Of a DNA stretch of 64,000 nucleotides, positions 54,128 to 62,447 are shown in pieces. The notes below the pieces were generated by a model. The model was not told where the DNA came from, did no database searches, and saw only the letters and a program-made list of their open reading frames with translations. Source of the DNA: Streptomyces bluensis. GTDB lineage: Bacteria > Actinomycetota > Actinomycetes > Streptomycetales > Streptomycetaceae. How positions within the stretch are numbered: the stretch's first letter is position 1; the number at the start of each line of letters is the position of its first letter. Position numbers and translations under genes: made by a program. The stretch covers positions 1 through 64,000 of the forward strand of contig NZ_BMVM01000028.1 in the NCBI RefSeq assembly GCF_014650715.1, in the 5' to 3' direction.

Positions 54128-55852
54128 CTAGTCACGGGGCGTCGACATACCGACAAGCTCGGTCACCGCGGCGGCGAGGTCGGACAGTACCGGGTTCCGC
54201 TCGATCACCGCGACGTCCACCTCGATGTCGTGGGCCTGTGCCAGTCCGGTCGCGATCTGCAGGGCGGTGTGCGGATGTCCGCCGAGCGCGTAGAAGTTGC
54301 CGTCGGGCGCCGCCGGTGCGCCCAGATGTCGCTCCCACAGCTTCGAGAGCGTCTCGAACACCGCTCCGTCCCACACCCGGGTCTCCTCCGGGGCCCGCAG
54401 GGCGCTGTGGTCGGTCTTCCCGCTGCTGGTCGTCGGGATCTCCGGTACCTGGTAGATCCGGGTGGGCACCATGTAGGCCGGGACTCGGGCGGCCAGTCGG
54501 CGGCGCAGTTCCACGACGTCGCAGTGGGGATCGGCGACGAACGCCGCGAGGTACGGGCCCACCACGCGGTGCGTGTCCATCCGGACCGCGACGCGACCGT
54601 GGCCCACCAGGTCGACGAGTGCGGCCTCCACCTCGTCCAGTTCGACCCGGTTGCCGCGGATCTTCACCTGGCGGTCCAGCCGCCCGGCGTGCACCAGCAG
54701 GCCGTCGGCCCTCCGTCGCACCACGTCGCCGGTGGCGTAGCGCGCTCCGCCGTCCAGGAAGCTCTCCGCGGTCAGGTCGGGGCGACCGAAGTAGCCGAGG
54801 GCGACGCCAGGTCCGCCGATCAGGAGCTCGCCGACCTCCTCGGCGGTGTCCGAGAGCGGCCGGATCTCCGCTACCGCGCCGTTGACCGGGCTCCCGATCG
54901 GCAGGTCCGGCTCCGGGTCGCCGGGGGTCAGCGGAAGGCAGGCGTGCGCGGTCGTGTAGATCGTGGCTTCGGTGGGGCCGTACAGGTTCCACACCTGCTC
55001 GACGTGCGCGACCTGGGCTACCAGCGATCGCCGCAGGCGCTCCCCGGCGAGCAGCAGGACGGTACCCGTCGGCAGCTCCAGCCCGGCCTGGAGGAGATGC
55101 TCCAGGACCGTCGGCGTGGTCTGGAGGAAGACCTGGAGGCCCGGCGCTTCCAACAGTGCTCCCAGCCGGTTCGCCAGGATCTGCAGTTCGGCGACGACGA
55201 CGAGTTCCCCGCCGACGGACCACGGGGCGAAGATCTCGAACACCGAGACGTCGAAGGCGAAAGAGGACAGGGCGACGAACACGGAGTCCGGGCCCATTCC
55301 GATCAGCGACGCCACCGACTCGACCAGCCCGGCCGCGGCGGCGGACCGAATCTCGACGCCCTTGGGCGCGCCGGTCGACCCGGACGTGAAGATGACATAG
55401 GCGGCGCCCGGGTGCGGGCGGGGGCGCGGGGAGGACGGCGGGGCGCTCCGGGCCTGCAGCAGTTCGGACGTCGTCAGGTCCATGCGCGGCACACCTTCCG
55501 GCGTGTCGTGCCCGGTGTCGACGGCCAGCACCATTCGGGCCTGTGCGCCTTGAAGTACCGCTGCGCGCCGCGCGGGAGGCCAGCCCGGGTCGATCGGCAC
55601 ATACGCGGCCCCGCTCAGCAGGACGGCCAGGATCGCCACCGGGCCGCCGGCCCGGCGCGCTGCCATGACCCCGACCCGTTCGCCGGGCGCCACCCCGGCG
55701 CCGGCCAGCCGGTCGGCCAGGTCCACGGCCGCTGCGGCGGTCTCGGCGTAGGTCCACGAACCGCCGCTGTCCCGAATCGCAACGCGGTCCGGTGCGTCGT
55801 GGGCGGACTTCAGGAACATGGCTGCGAGCCGATCGGGCTCATCGGGGGTCAC
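54128..55852 (-). CDS. NRPS A-PCP with a carrier lacking its serine
   Basis: 574 aa. A domain (about 1-500; FTSGSTGAPKG, YGPTEATI, YATGDVV) followed by a PCP-like domain in which GGHS reads GGHP: Pro527 replaces the phosphopantetheine serine, so this carrier cannot be activated. Specificity residues by eye: D-V-F-Q-L-A-L-I-Y-K, nearest to glycine codes I remember (DILQLGLIWK); a small amino acid is a weak guess. The A domain itself looks active and could load another carrier. GTG at 55852 overlaps the thioesterase stop by 4 bp. Confidence 0.88.
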   Translation of the reverse strand: MTPDEPDRLAAMFLKSAHDAPDRVAIRDSGGSWTYAETAAAAVDLADRLAGAGVAPGERVGVMAARRAGGPVAILAVLLSGAAYVPIDPGWPPARRAAVLQGAQARMVLAVDTGHDTPEGVPRMDLTTSELLQARSAPPSSPRPRPHPGAAYVIFTSGSTGAPKGVEIRSAAAAGLVESVASLIGMGPDSVFVALSSFAFDVSVFEIFAPWSVGGELVVVAELQILANRLGALLEAPGLQVFLQTTPTVLEHLLQAGLELPTGTVLLLAGERLRRSLVAQVAHVEQVWNLYGPTEATIYTTAHACLPLTPGDPEPDLPIGSPVNGAVAEIRPLSDTAEEVGELLIGGPGVALGYFGRPDLTAESFLDGGARYATGDVVRRRADGLLVHAGRLDRQVKIRGNRVELDEVEAALVDLVGHGRVAVRMDTHRVVGPYLAAFVADPHCDVVELRRRLAARVPAYMVPTRIYQVPEIPTTSSGKTDHSALRAPEETRVWDGAVFETLSKLWERHLGAPAAPDGNFYALGGHPHTALQIATGLAQAHDIEVDVAVIERNPVLSDLAAAVTELVGMSTPRD

Positions 55853-56664
55853 TGCGGACTCCTTCCGTGGCGGCCGCGCCAGGCCACCGCGACGTCACGG
55901 CGTGCCGGTGAGCTGGGGATCTGCTCATTGAGCGAGGCGATGTGCGAGGGAAGGGTGTTCCAGATTTCAGGTGTATAGAAGTGCCCTCCTGGAAGCTCGG
56001 TGTGCCGAAACTCGCCTTTCGCCACCTTGCGCCACAGTTCTTTCGATTCGGGGTCGATGACTTCGTCGCTCTCGCCGGTGAGCACCTGAACGGACGTACT
56101 CACTGCGGCGCCGTCCCGGTAACGGAAGGAGTCACGGACCCGAATGTCGGCACGCATCAGCTCAACCGCCATCTCCTGGAGATCAGGGTCGCTGAGAACG
56201 TGCTCGGGCATCAGCCCGAATTCCTGTATCCAGGCCATGAGTTGTTCGTCGCTGTCCTGCTGGGACGGGAACATGTCCGCCGCTGTCAGGCCACGGCTCG
56301 GAGCATTCGCCGATGACACCACCAGGGCCTCGGGAACGGGGCCTCCGCGCTCCTCGATCCGCGCCGCGATGTCGAAGGCCACCCAGCCCCCCATGCTGTG
56401 CCCGAACAGCACGTACGGAATGCCGGCCGCGGAGACCACCGCGTCGAGCGCATCGTCGACGAGCTCGTCCCAGTCTTCGACGAAGTCCTCGATGAAGCGA
56501 CCTTCGCGGCCGGGGTAGCAGACGGCGGCGAGTTCCACGCCGGGCGGCATGGCGTCGGCCCACTTCATGTAGGAGCCGGCACCTCCTCCGCAGAAACCCA
56601 GGCAGATGAAGCGCTTGGTGGCTTTCGGTTCCCGCTTGGGGCGGACGACCGTAGTGTCCTTCAT
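55849..56664 (-). CDS. Type II thioesterase 2
   Basis: 271 aa. GFCGGGAGSYMKWADAMP start, FGHSMGGWVAFD nucleophile Ser, Asp in LTGESDEVI and His in LPGGHFY complete the catalytic triad. Editing role for NRPS/PKS carriers. Overlaps the A-PCP genes on both sides by 4 bp, so it is translationally locked between two A domains; it may hydrolyse a product from one of their carriers. Clearly different from thioesterase 1. Confidence 0.93.
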   Translation of the reverse strand: MKDTTVVRPKREPKATKRFICLGFCGGGAGSYMKWADAMPPGVELAAVCYPGREGRFIEDFVEDWDELVDDALDAVVSAAGIPYVLFGHSMGGWVAFDIAARIEERGGPVPEALVVSSANAPSRGLTAADMFPSQQDSDEQLMAWIQEFGLMPEHVLSDPDLQEMAVELMRADIRVRDSFRYRDGAAVSTSVQVLTGESDEVIDPESKELWRKVAKGEFRHTELPGGHFYTPEIWNTLPSHIASLNEQIPSSPARRDVAVAWRGRHGRSPQ

Positions 56665-58532
56665 GCCCGCCCTCCCCCGTCCTTGGATACGCCGAATCCG
56701 GGGCTCTTCTGGGTGGACCGTGGCGCGACTTCGGCCAGCTCCGCAACGTACTCGGCAAGGTCCTGGACCCGCGGGTGCCGGTACACCTCTTTGACGGGGA
56801 CGACCAGTCGCAGGTTCTTCTTCAACCGGGCGACGAGGCGCAATGCCATGAGAGAGTGCCCGCCGAGGGCGAAGAAGTCGTCGTCAGCGCTGATCCCGTC
56901 CCGGCCGAGAACCTCGGCGAAGACCTGAGCGATGAACTCCTGCAGCTCGCCCTTTGGCTCGACGCCCGGGGTCTCCTCACGGCTCACCACGGCGGCGGGC
57001 TTCGGCAGTGCTGCGACGTCGAGTTTGCCGTTGGCGGTCAGAGGCAGTTCCTCCAACTTCACGCACACGGACGGAACCATGTAATGCGGCAGCGTCTGCG
57101 CCGCGTGCTTTCTGAGGTGCTCGGGAGACGGGGCGGCGGCCTCCGCCGGAATGTAGTAAGCGACCACCTGCCGGCCGGACTGCGTCTCGTGGCAGACGAC
57201 CACGGCGTGGTCGACTCCGGGGTGGTTGGTCAGCGCGGACTCGATCTCTCCGAGTTCGACGCGGAAGCCACGGAGTTTGATCTGCCGGTCGACTCGGCCG
57301 ACGAACTCAAGAACGTCACCGGAGCCCCATCTCACCAAGTCCCCGGTGCGATACATACGCGTGCCGGCTTCGCCGAAGGGATTCGGTACGAAACGCGACG
57401 CGGTGAGGGAAGACTGGTTCAGGTACCCGTGGGCCAGTCCGGGGCCGGCGATGAACAGCTCCCCCACGTCTCCTCGCGGGACCGGCTGCAACGCTGCGTC
57501 GAGGACGAACAGTTCCGTTCCGGGCAGGGCTGTTCCCATGTGGGGGCCGTCGCCGGTGATCTTCCCGGCGGTCGAGTCCACGGTGCATTCCGTTGGACCG
57601 TAGAGGTTGACGGCCTGCGGGCCGCCTCCGGCCGCCGCCTCTGCCAGCTCTCGCCAGATATGACCGGGCACCGGTTCGCCGCCCATGAGGAGTGTGAGCC
57701 GGCGCCCGTGGGAGAGAGGGGTCAGCAGACGGCTGCGGAGCATCTCCCAGTGCGAGGGGGTCACATCCAGGACCGTCACCTGGTTCTCCTCAAGGACCGT
57801 GGCGAGCCCGACGGGATCACGGCGCTGTTCGTCGTCCAGGACGACGATGGTGTCGCCTCGGCAGACCCGTACCCACTGCTGGACGGACGCGTCGAATGAG
57901 GGGCTGGCGTTCCAGGCCACGACCGTCGCGTCGTCCTCGTAGACGCCGGCCTGCTCAAGCGCGGAGATCAGCTGGGCGACGCCGTCGCGGGTCGCTACAA
58001 CACCCTTGGGTACGCCGGTCGAGCCGGAGGTGTAGATGACGTAGGCAGCAGTACCGCGCGGCACCTCCTGCCGCTGGGTGGTCGAGTCGGTGTGCGAGTC
58101 CACGAGCAGTGAAGGGACGATCGCCTCCACCTCCGGGGGGACGCATGCGGCCTCGCTCTCGGTCAGCAGGATCCGCACCCGCGAGTCGTCGGCCATGAAG
58201 GCAAGCCGTTGGGGCGGGTACTCGGGATCCAGAGGCACGTATGCCGCCCCCGCACGCCACACTCCGAGAAACGCGGTAATGAGTCCGGCACCGCGCTTGA
58301 GCTGCACCCCGACCCGGTCACCGGGGCGGACGCCCCGTGCGGAAAGCCAGTTGGCCAGTCGGGCTGAACGGCGGTCGAGTTCATCGAAGGTGATGTCGTC
58401 ATCGCTCCCCCGTACGGCGATCCGTTCGGGGTGTTCACGCACTGCTTTCTGGAATCGGCTCAGCGGATCAGGCGACGCGCTGGTCGTGGCGACCGTGGAG
58501 CGGTCTCGTTCCACTTGCGGGGTGGGGCGCAA
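56661..58532 (-). CDS. NRPS A-PCP, glutamine-type
   Basis: 623 aa. A domain (about 25-535; YTSGSTGVPKGVVAT, YGPTECTVD, YRTGDLVRW) then a normal PCP (FFALGGHSLMALRLV) and a 25-residue tail. Specificity residues read D-A-Q-D-L-G-L-V-D-K, one change from the glutamine code DAQDLGVVDK. TTG at 58532 is supported by GGAGGAG nine bases upstream. Directly follows the SyrP-like hydroxylase (21 bp), so the tethered Gln may be beta-hydroxylated. It has no condensation domain; a free or trans-acting C domain must use it. Confidence 0.9.
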   Translation of the reverse strand: MRPTPQVERDRSTVATTSASPDPLSRFQKAVREHPERIAVRGSDDDITFDELDRRSARLANWLSARGVRPGDRVGVQLKRGAGLITAFLGVWRAGAAYVPLDPEYPPQRLAFMADDSRVRILLTESEAACVPPEVEAIVPSLLVDSHTDSTTQRQEVPRGTAAYVIYTSGSTGVPKGVVATRDGVAQLISALEQAGVYEDDATVVAWNASPSFDASVQQWVRVCRGDTIVVLDDEQRRDPVGLATVLEENQVTVLDVTPSHWEMLRSRLLTPLSHGRRLTLLMGGEPVPGHIWRELAEAAAGGGPQAVNLYGPTECTVDSTAGKITGDGPHMGTALPGTELFVLDAALQPVPRGDVGELFIAGPGLAHGYLNQSSLTASRFVPNPFGEAGTRMYRTGDLVRWGSGDVLEFVGRVDRQIKLRGFRVELGEIESALTNHPGVDHAVVVCHETQSGRQVVAYYIPAEAAAPSPEHLRKHAAQTLPHYMVPSVCVKLEELPLTANGKLDVAALPKPAAVVSREETPGVEPKGELQEFIAQVFAEVLGRDGISADDDFFALGGHSLMALRLVARLKKNLRLVVPVKEVYRHPRVQDLAEYVAELAEVAPRSTQKSPGFGVSKDGGGRA

Positions 58533-58553
58533 TTTCTTGCTCCTCCTGTCTGT

Positions 58554-59579
58554 CTACATCAACGTCGCGGCGGGTCGGGTGCTTGGCCGGCAGTCGTTGA
58601 TTTCCACGGGATTTCCCATGGCCACGACGATTTTCCGCTCTCCCCGGAACGGGTCACGTCCGTGGGCGGTCAGGACGTTGTCGACGAGCAGCAGATCGCC
58701 CACCTCCCATTGCTCACGCACGGTGGCGGCTTCGTAAGCGGCTTGGACGGCCCGAAGGTCCTCCCTCGTCAGCGGTTCGCCATCGCCGAAGGCCGAGTTG
58801 AACGGCAGCCCGTCCGGTCCGAACTCGTCCAGCAGGGTTTCCCGGAGTTCGTCGTCCAGTGACCATTCGTTCCAGAAGGCCAGGTGGTTGAACCAGACCT
58901 CGGCCCCCGTGAACGGGTGCCGGATGACGCCCGGGCGCAACTGGCTGGTGCGGAGGTTCCCGTCCGGCTGCCACTCATAGGCGATGAGATTGTCGTCGCA
59001 GTACCGCTCGACGTCCTTTGCGCCCTCAGCCGAGAAGGCGGTGCGCCAGTCGGTTGACACCAGGTCGGAGTACGACCGCTTCAGCTGCCAGCCGACGGAC
59101 CGCATCTTGGCCACGAGATGCGGTGGCAGGCTGTTCAGGACCTGCCGGCAGTCGGCGACCGGCGTTGCCCCACCGACCGCCGGAGCAACGAGACAACCGA
59201 AGAGCAACAGCCCCGGAAAACGGAGGGTGTAGCTGTTCTCGTTGTGCATGGCGATGGATTGCGACGGCGGAAGGTCAGTGGACGAGAAGACCCCGTCCCC
59301 GTAGTCGCTGCGTGGTGTCGCCTTTTCCCGATACGGAGTACTGCTCGGGATGAGCACGTCGCGCACCTTGGCGAAATCGTCCACACTGCGCACGGGAAGG
59401 CCCCGGATATAGAGGGCGCCGTGTTCGTGAAGTGCGTCGATGATTTCCGGATGAAGCGCGGCCAGTTGACGGCGGACTTCGTCGATGTCTTGCAGACCGT
59501 CCAGCTGGGTCGTGGCCGGCTTTCCCGGCGTCAAACGCCAGACGAGCGGGCCTGGTTGTCCGTCTGCATGTGTACTCAT
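58554..59579 (-). CDS. Fe(II)/2-oxoglutarate dioxygenase, TauD/SyrP-like amino acid hydroxylase
   Basis: 341 aa. Facial-triad residues are His112 and Glu114 (MHNENSY, as in SyrP-type enzymes) and His306 (NVLTAHGRDP), with Arg residues just after for 2-oxoglutarate. In syringomycin synthesis SyrP hydroxylates a carrier-bound aspartate at C-beta. Placement directly before the Gln-type A-PCP suggests hydroxylation of tethered Gln (inference). ATG at 59579 follows AGAGAGGAAGAG; codons upstream are not part of the gene. The 136-bp leader contains a run of GCAGCGT-type short repeats (59594-59612). Confidence 0.9.
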   Translation of the reverse strand: MSTHADGQPGPLVWRLTPGKPATTQLDGLQDIDEVRRQLAALHPEIIDALHEHGALYIRGLPVRSVDDFAKVRDVLIPSSTPYREKATPRSDYGDGVFSSTDLPPSQSIAMHNENSYTLRFPGLLLFGCLVAPAVGGATPVADCRQVLNSLPPHLVAKMRSVGWQLKRSYSDLVSTDWRTAFSAEGAKDVERYCDDNLIAYEWQPDGNLRTSQLRPGVIRHPFTGAEVWFNHLAFWNEWSLDDELRETLLDEFGPDGLPFNSAFGDGEPLTREDLRAVQAAYEAATVREQWEVGDLLLVDNVLTAHGRDPFRGERKIVVAMGNPVEINDCRPSTRPAATLM

Positions 59580-59715
59580 CACTCTTCCTCTCTCCGTGCA
59601 GCGTGCAGCGTGCAAGGCACAACGTGCAACGCGCACCTGAGGTCCGGCTGTTGTCGACTCGGCGGCAGAGTAATCAGTTGCCCCCCGATTCCGATCGGGT
59701 GCTTCGATCGGGTGG

Positions 59716-61215
59716 TCAGAGCCCGCCGCACGCCTGGCGGTCCACCTTGCCGTTCGCGTTGAGCGGCAGGGCGTCGAGGTGCACGAATCGGGTCGGGAGC
59801 ATATGTATGGGCAGATGGGGGCGCAGTCGGTCGCGGAGATCGGCGGGTGCTGCCGGGATGCCGCTGTAGACCGCGGTGAGCCACTGTTCGCCGCCCGGAC
59901 CCGGCGCGGCGATGACCACCACGTCGTCGATGCCGCCCCACTGGCGGATCGCGGACTCCACGTCGCCCAGCTCAAGCCGTCGGCCCATGATCTTGACTTG
60001 CTGATCGAGCCGGCCGAGGTGCACGAGTTCGCCGTCCTCGACCGCCACTCGGTCGCCGGTCCGGTACCACGCCTGGGTGCTGGGAGTCGGATCGGGGTTC
60101 GGTCCGGGTTCGTGAAAGCGTCCCTCGTTGTCCGCCGGATCGAGATAGCCGCCGAACCGCTGCGGTCCACGGACCTGCAACTCGCCGGTGTGCGGATCGA
60201 TCCGGTGGTCGAGGTGCGGGTAGACGCGGCCGATCGGGACCGTGGCGTTGGAGGTCTTCGGCCACGCGGAGTGGTCGGCCGGGAGCCGGTAGGCCGTCAC
60301 CGTGACGGCGAGCTCTGTGGGCCCATACAGGTTCTCCACCGTGCTCCCCGGGGCAGCGGCCGACCAGACCTGCGCCTGTTCCAGCGTCAACTGCTCGCCG
60401 GCGAAGAGGCTGCGGCGCAGCGTCGGCAGGCTGCCGGGGGCGAGAGAGCCGGTGTTGCGCACCATGGAGACGATCGAGGGCACCGAGTACCAGTGGGTCA
60501 GGGCGTGGTCGTTCACAAAGCCGACCGGGTCGACCAGTTCGCCGCGTGAGGGCACCACCAGCGTCGCCCCGCCGCCCCAGGCGACGAACATGTCGAAGAC
60601 CGACGGGTCGAAGGTCAGACCGAAGGTCTGGGACATCCGGCAGCCGGGCCCAATCCGGTACCGGGCCAAGTGGAAGCGGAGGAAGGCGTCCAGGTTCCGG
60701 TGCCGGATCGGCACTCCCTTCGGGACACCGGTGGAGCCCGACGTGAAGAGGATGTACGCGACCCCCTCCGGGTCGAGCGCGTCATCGGCCGGAGCGGCGG
60801 GAGCGGTCCGCAGGGCCCGCCGCACATCATCCTCGCCGACAGTGATCACCGGCACTCCGGTGCCGTCCGCGAGCGAGGCGTCCTTGCCTTCGTCGGCCAG
60901 CACCACGTCCAGCTGGGCGAGTTCGAGGATCTGGCGGTTCCTGGCGGCCGGGTAGTCCTCGCTCAATGGGACCACGGTGCCACCGCCGCGCAGCACGCCG
61001 AGGTAGCCGGCGTAGGCGGCCACGCTGCCCGCGGCGAGCAGTCCGACCCGGGCCGGCCGCGGTCCGGTTGCCGCGGTCACACGTGCGGCCAGCTCCCTTG
61101 AGACGGCGTCCAGTTGACCGTAGCTCAGCCGTTGCCCGGAGACAATTAGCGCGTCCTGGTCGGGGTCTCGGCGGACACTGTCGGTGAACCAGGAGTGCAG
61201 GGTCTTCGCGGGCAA
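59716..61215 (-). CDS. Stand-alone A domain of unassigned specificity
   Basis: 499 aa. Adenylation motifs FTSGSTGVPKGVPI, YGPTELAVT, YRTGDRVA and C-terminal LPLNANGKVDRQ are intact; no PCP is attached. Sequence around the pocket (LTFDPSVFDMFVAWGGG and WYSVPS) resembles the DltA-like branch more than ordinary modular A domains. Approximate code D-P-F-Y-L-A-L-V-T-K matches nothing I remember. It could activate an unusual amino acid or starter acid for a free PCP. TTG at 61215 lies after GGAGGGAAGG. First gene of the long minus-strand operon. Confidence 0.88.
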   Translation of the reverse strand: MPAKTLHSWFTDSVRRDPDQDALIVSGQRLSYGQLDAVSRELAARVTAATGPRPARVGLLAAGSVAAYAGYLGVLRGGGTVVPLSEDYPAARNRQILELAQLDVVLADEGKDASLADGTGVPVITVGEDDVRRALRTAPAAPADDALDPEGVAYILFTSGSTGVPKGVPIRHRNLDAFLRFHLARYRIGPGCRMSQTFGLTFDPSVFDMFVAWGGGATLVVPSRGELVDPVGFVNDHALTHWYSVPSIVSMVRNTGSLAPGSLPTLRRSLFAGEQLTLEQAQVWSAAAPGSTVENLYGPTELAVTVTAYRLPADHSAWPKTSNATVPIGRVYPHLDHRIDPHTGELQVRGPQRFGGYLDPADNEGRFHEPGPNPDPTPSTQAWYRTGDRVAVEDGELVHLGRLDQQVKIMGRRLELGDVESAIRQWGGIDDVVVIAAPGPGGEQWLTAVYSGIPAAPADLRDRLRPHLPIHMLPTRFVHLDALPLNANGKVDRQACGGL

Positions 61216-61437
61216 GGAATCACCTTCCCTCCGCGGGGTATGCCCCGCGGCGTCCGAAGCGGCCGGCAGATGACGTACAGGCAGGCGGTCCAGGTGCTGA
61301 GCATACAGATTCGCAAAGCATACAGATCCCCAAAATGGGGCGCACTTAGAACGCCTGACGAAATGATTTTCGATGGGGGTTGGATCGCTCCGGGAGCAAG
61401 GCTCCGGGGGTGCGGCCCGGCGCTTGCCCGGTTGAAC
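61216..61437 (-). promoter_or_regulatory. Promoter region of the minus-strand NRPS operon with repeats
   Basis: The gap between the lone A domain start and the terminator of the secreted-protein genes. GCATACAGAT occurs twice as a direct repeat (61301-61310 and 61318-61327, 17 bp apart), followed at once by the palindrome CCCC-AAAAT-GGGG (61328-61340). The region is A/T richer than its surroundings. These are good candidates for activator or repressor binding; no exact promoter could be fixed. Confidence 0.5.
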
Positions 61438-61480
61438 GGCTGCGGCCCGCGGACACTTGGTGTGTTCGCGGGCCGCAGCC
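61438..61480 (-). terminator. Strong hairpin terminator after the secreted-protein genes
   Basis: A 19-bp stem (61438-61456 with 61462-61480, one G-T pair) closes a five-base loop, 17 bp after the stop of the first secreted protein on the minus strand. It insulates these genes from the NRPS operon promoter. Confidence 0.85.
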
Positions 61481-61497
61481 CCAGCAAGACCGAGGGC

Positions 61498-61788
61498 TCA
61501 GAGGTACCAGACCCAGAGCTGATAGTTCCTGTTGGCGGAGTTCCAGCGACATTCCCAGTCCCAGGCGTTCCAGTGGTTGTCGTAATACCACTGGCCGCGG
61601 GTGTCGCAGGGGGCGAGCCGGTTGAACCGCTCACCTGTGTCCTCCCAGCCGATCGCGGCGACATCGGACCGCGATACCGAGGATGACGATGGTGCGGCTG
61701 CGGCTGCGGCTGCGGCTGGAACGGTTGTGCCGCCCAGGACGAGCGCGGCTCCGATCCCCGCGCTCACCAAGGCCATGCGAGTACGCAC
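61498..61788 (-). CDS. Small secreted Trp-rich protein, paralogue 1
   Basis: 96 aa. A signal peptide (LVSAGIGAALVLGGTTVPAA, cut near AAAA) leads to a mature domain of about 60 residues. The conserved core is RFNRLAPCDTRGQWYYD, then CRWNSANRNYQLWV, with two cysteines able to form a disulfide. GTG at 61788 lies nine bases after AGGAG. Seventy bases separate it from the upstream paralogue on the same strand. Not a family I recognise; function unknown. Could be a small extracellular binding or inhibitor protein. Confidence 0.75.
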   Translation of the reverse strand: MRTRMALVSAGIGAALVLGGTTVPAAAAAAAAPSSSSVSRSDVAAIGWEDTGERFNRLAPCDTRGQWYYDNHWNAWDWECRWNSANRNYQLWVWYL

Positions 61789-61855
61789 GAAAGTGGCTCC
61801 TTTTCTGCCGAGTTGGTGGATGACGTGCATGGGCTGCCTGTGCGGCGCGGCCGTG

Positions 61856-62134
61856 TCAGACCAGGTCGACCCAGAGCTGGTAGTTCCTGTTGGCGGAGTT
61901 CCAGCGGCACTGCCAGTCGTAAACGTTCCAATAGGTGTCGTACCACCACTGGCCGCGGGTGTCGCAGGGGGCGAGGCGGTTGAACCGCTCCTCTGTGTCG
62001 TACCAGCTCATCGCGGTGACATCGGACTGCGATGCCGACGATGGCGACGGTGCGGCTGCGGCGGGAACGATGGCGCCGCCCAGGACGAGCGCGGCTCCGA
62101 TCCCCGCGCTCACGAAGACCTTGCGCATACGCAC
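61856..62134 (-). CDS. Small secreted Trp-rich protein, paralogue 2
   Basis: 92 aa. Same plan as paralogue 1: signal peptide (VFVSAGIGAALVLGGAIVPA), short Ser/Ala linker, then RFNRLAPCDTRGQWWYD and CRWNSANRNYQLWV. The mature domains are nearly identical, indicating a fairly recent tandem duplication. GTG at 62134 has AGGAG nine bases upstream, the same arrangement as its copy. The 313 bp between it and the divergent P450 hold the promoters for both and no other gene that I can see. Confidence 0.75.
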   Translation of the reverse strand: MRMRKVFVSAGIGAALVLGGAIVPAAAAPSPSSASQSDVTAMSWYDTEERFNRLAPCDTRGQWWYDTYWNVYDWQCRWNSANRNYQLWVDLV

Positions 62135-62447
62135 GAAAGCACTCCTGTCTGCTGAGCTCACTGAACGTCGAATTGAGCCGGTTCGGACACACCCTGTCGA
62201 TGCGTCCACCCGGTTGGAACTGCCTTCAATGTGCTCGGGCGACCTGCCATAGACCTTGGGGGAATCTTGAATCCCCTGGTCAGCGCGCTGCGGTCGTGAG
62301 GGCGCCCGCGCCCGACCGCCACAGGCACACCAGCGCTTCAGCCGCGCCTTGCCGCACCCCCGGATCTCTGGATGCGTCTGGATGCGTCCTTCGCCGAGGC
62401 GCCGCCCGCTGCTAGCGTCGGGTGAACCGGGAGACGGGGGGCAGGCG

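Noticed and set aside
59594..59640. Short GCAGCGT/CGTGCA repeats before the hydroxylase gene
   Set aside because: Only two to three short copies with drift; could be chance in GC-rich spacer, so mentioned only in the gene entry.
59580..60170. Upstream extension of the hydroxylase frame
   Set aside because: It runs antisense-free but out of frame through the A-domain gene end; the ATG at 59579 has a proper ribosome site and matches SyrP-type length.
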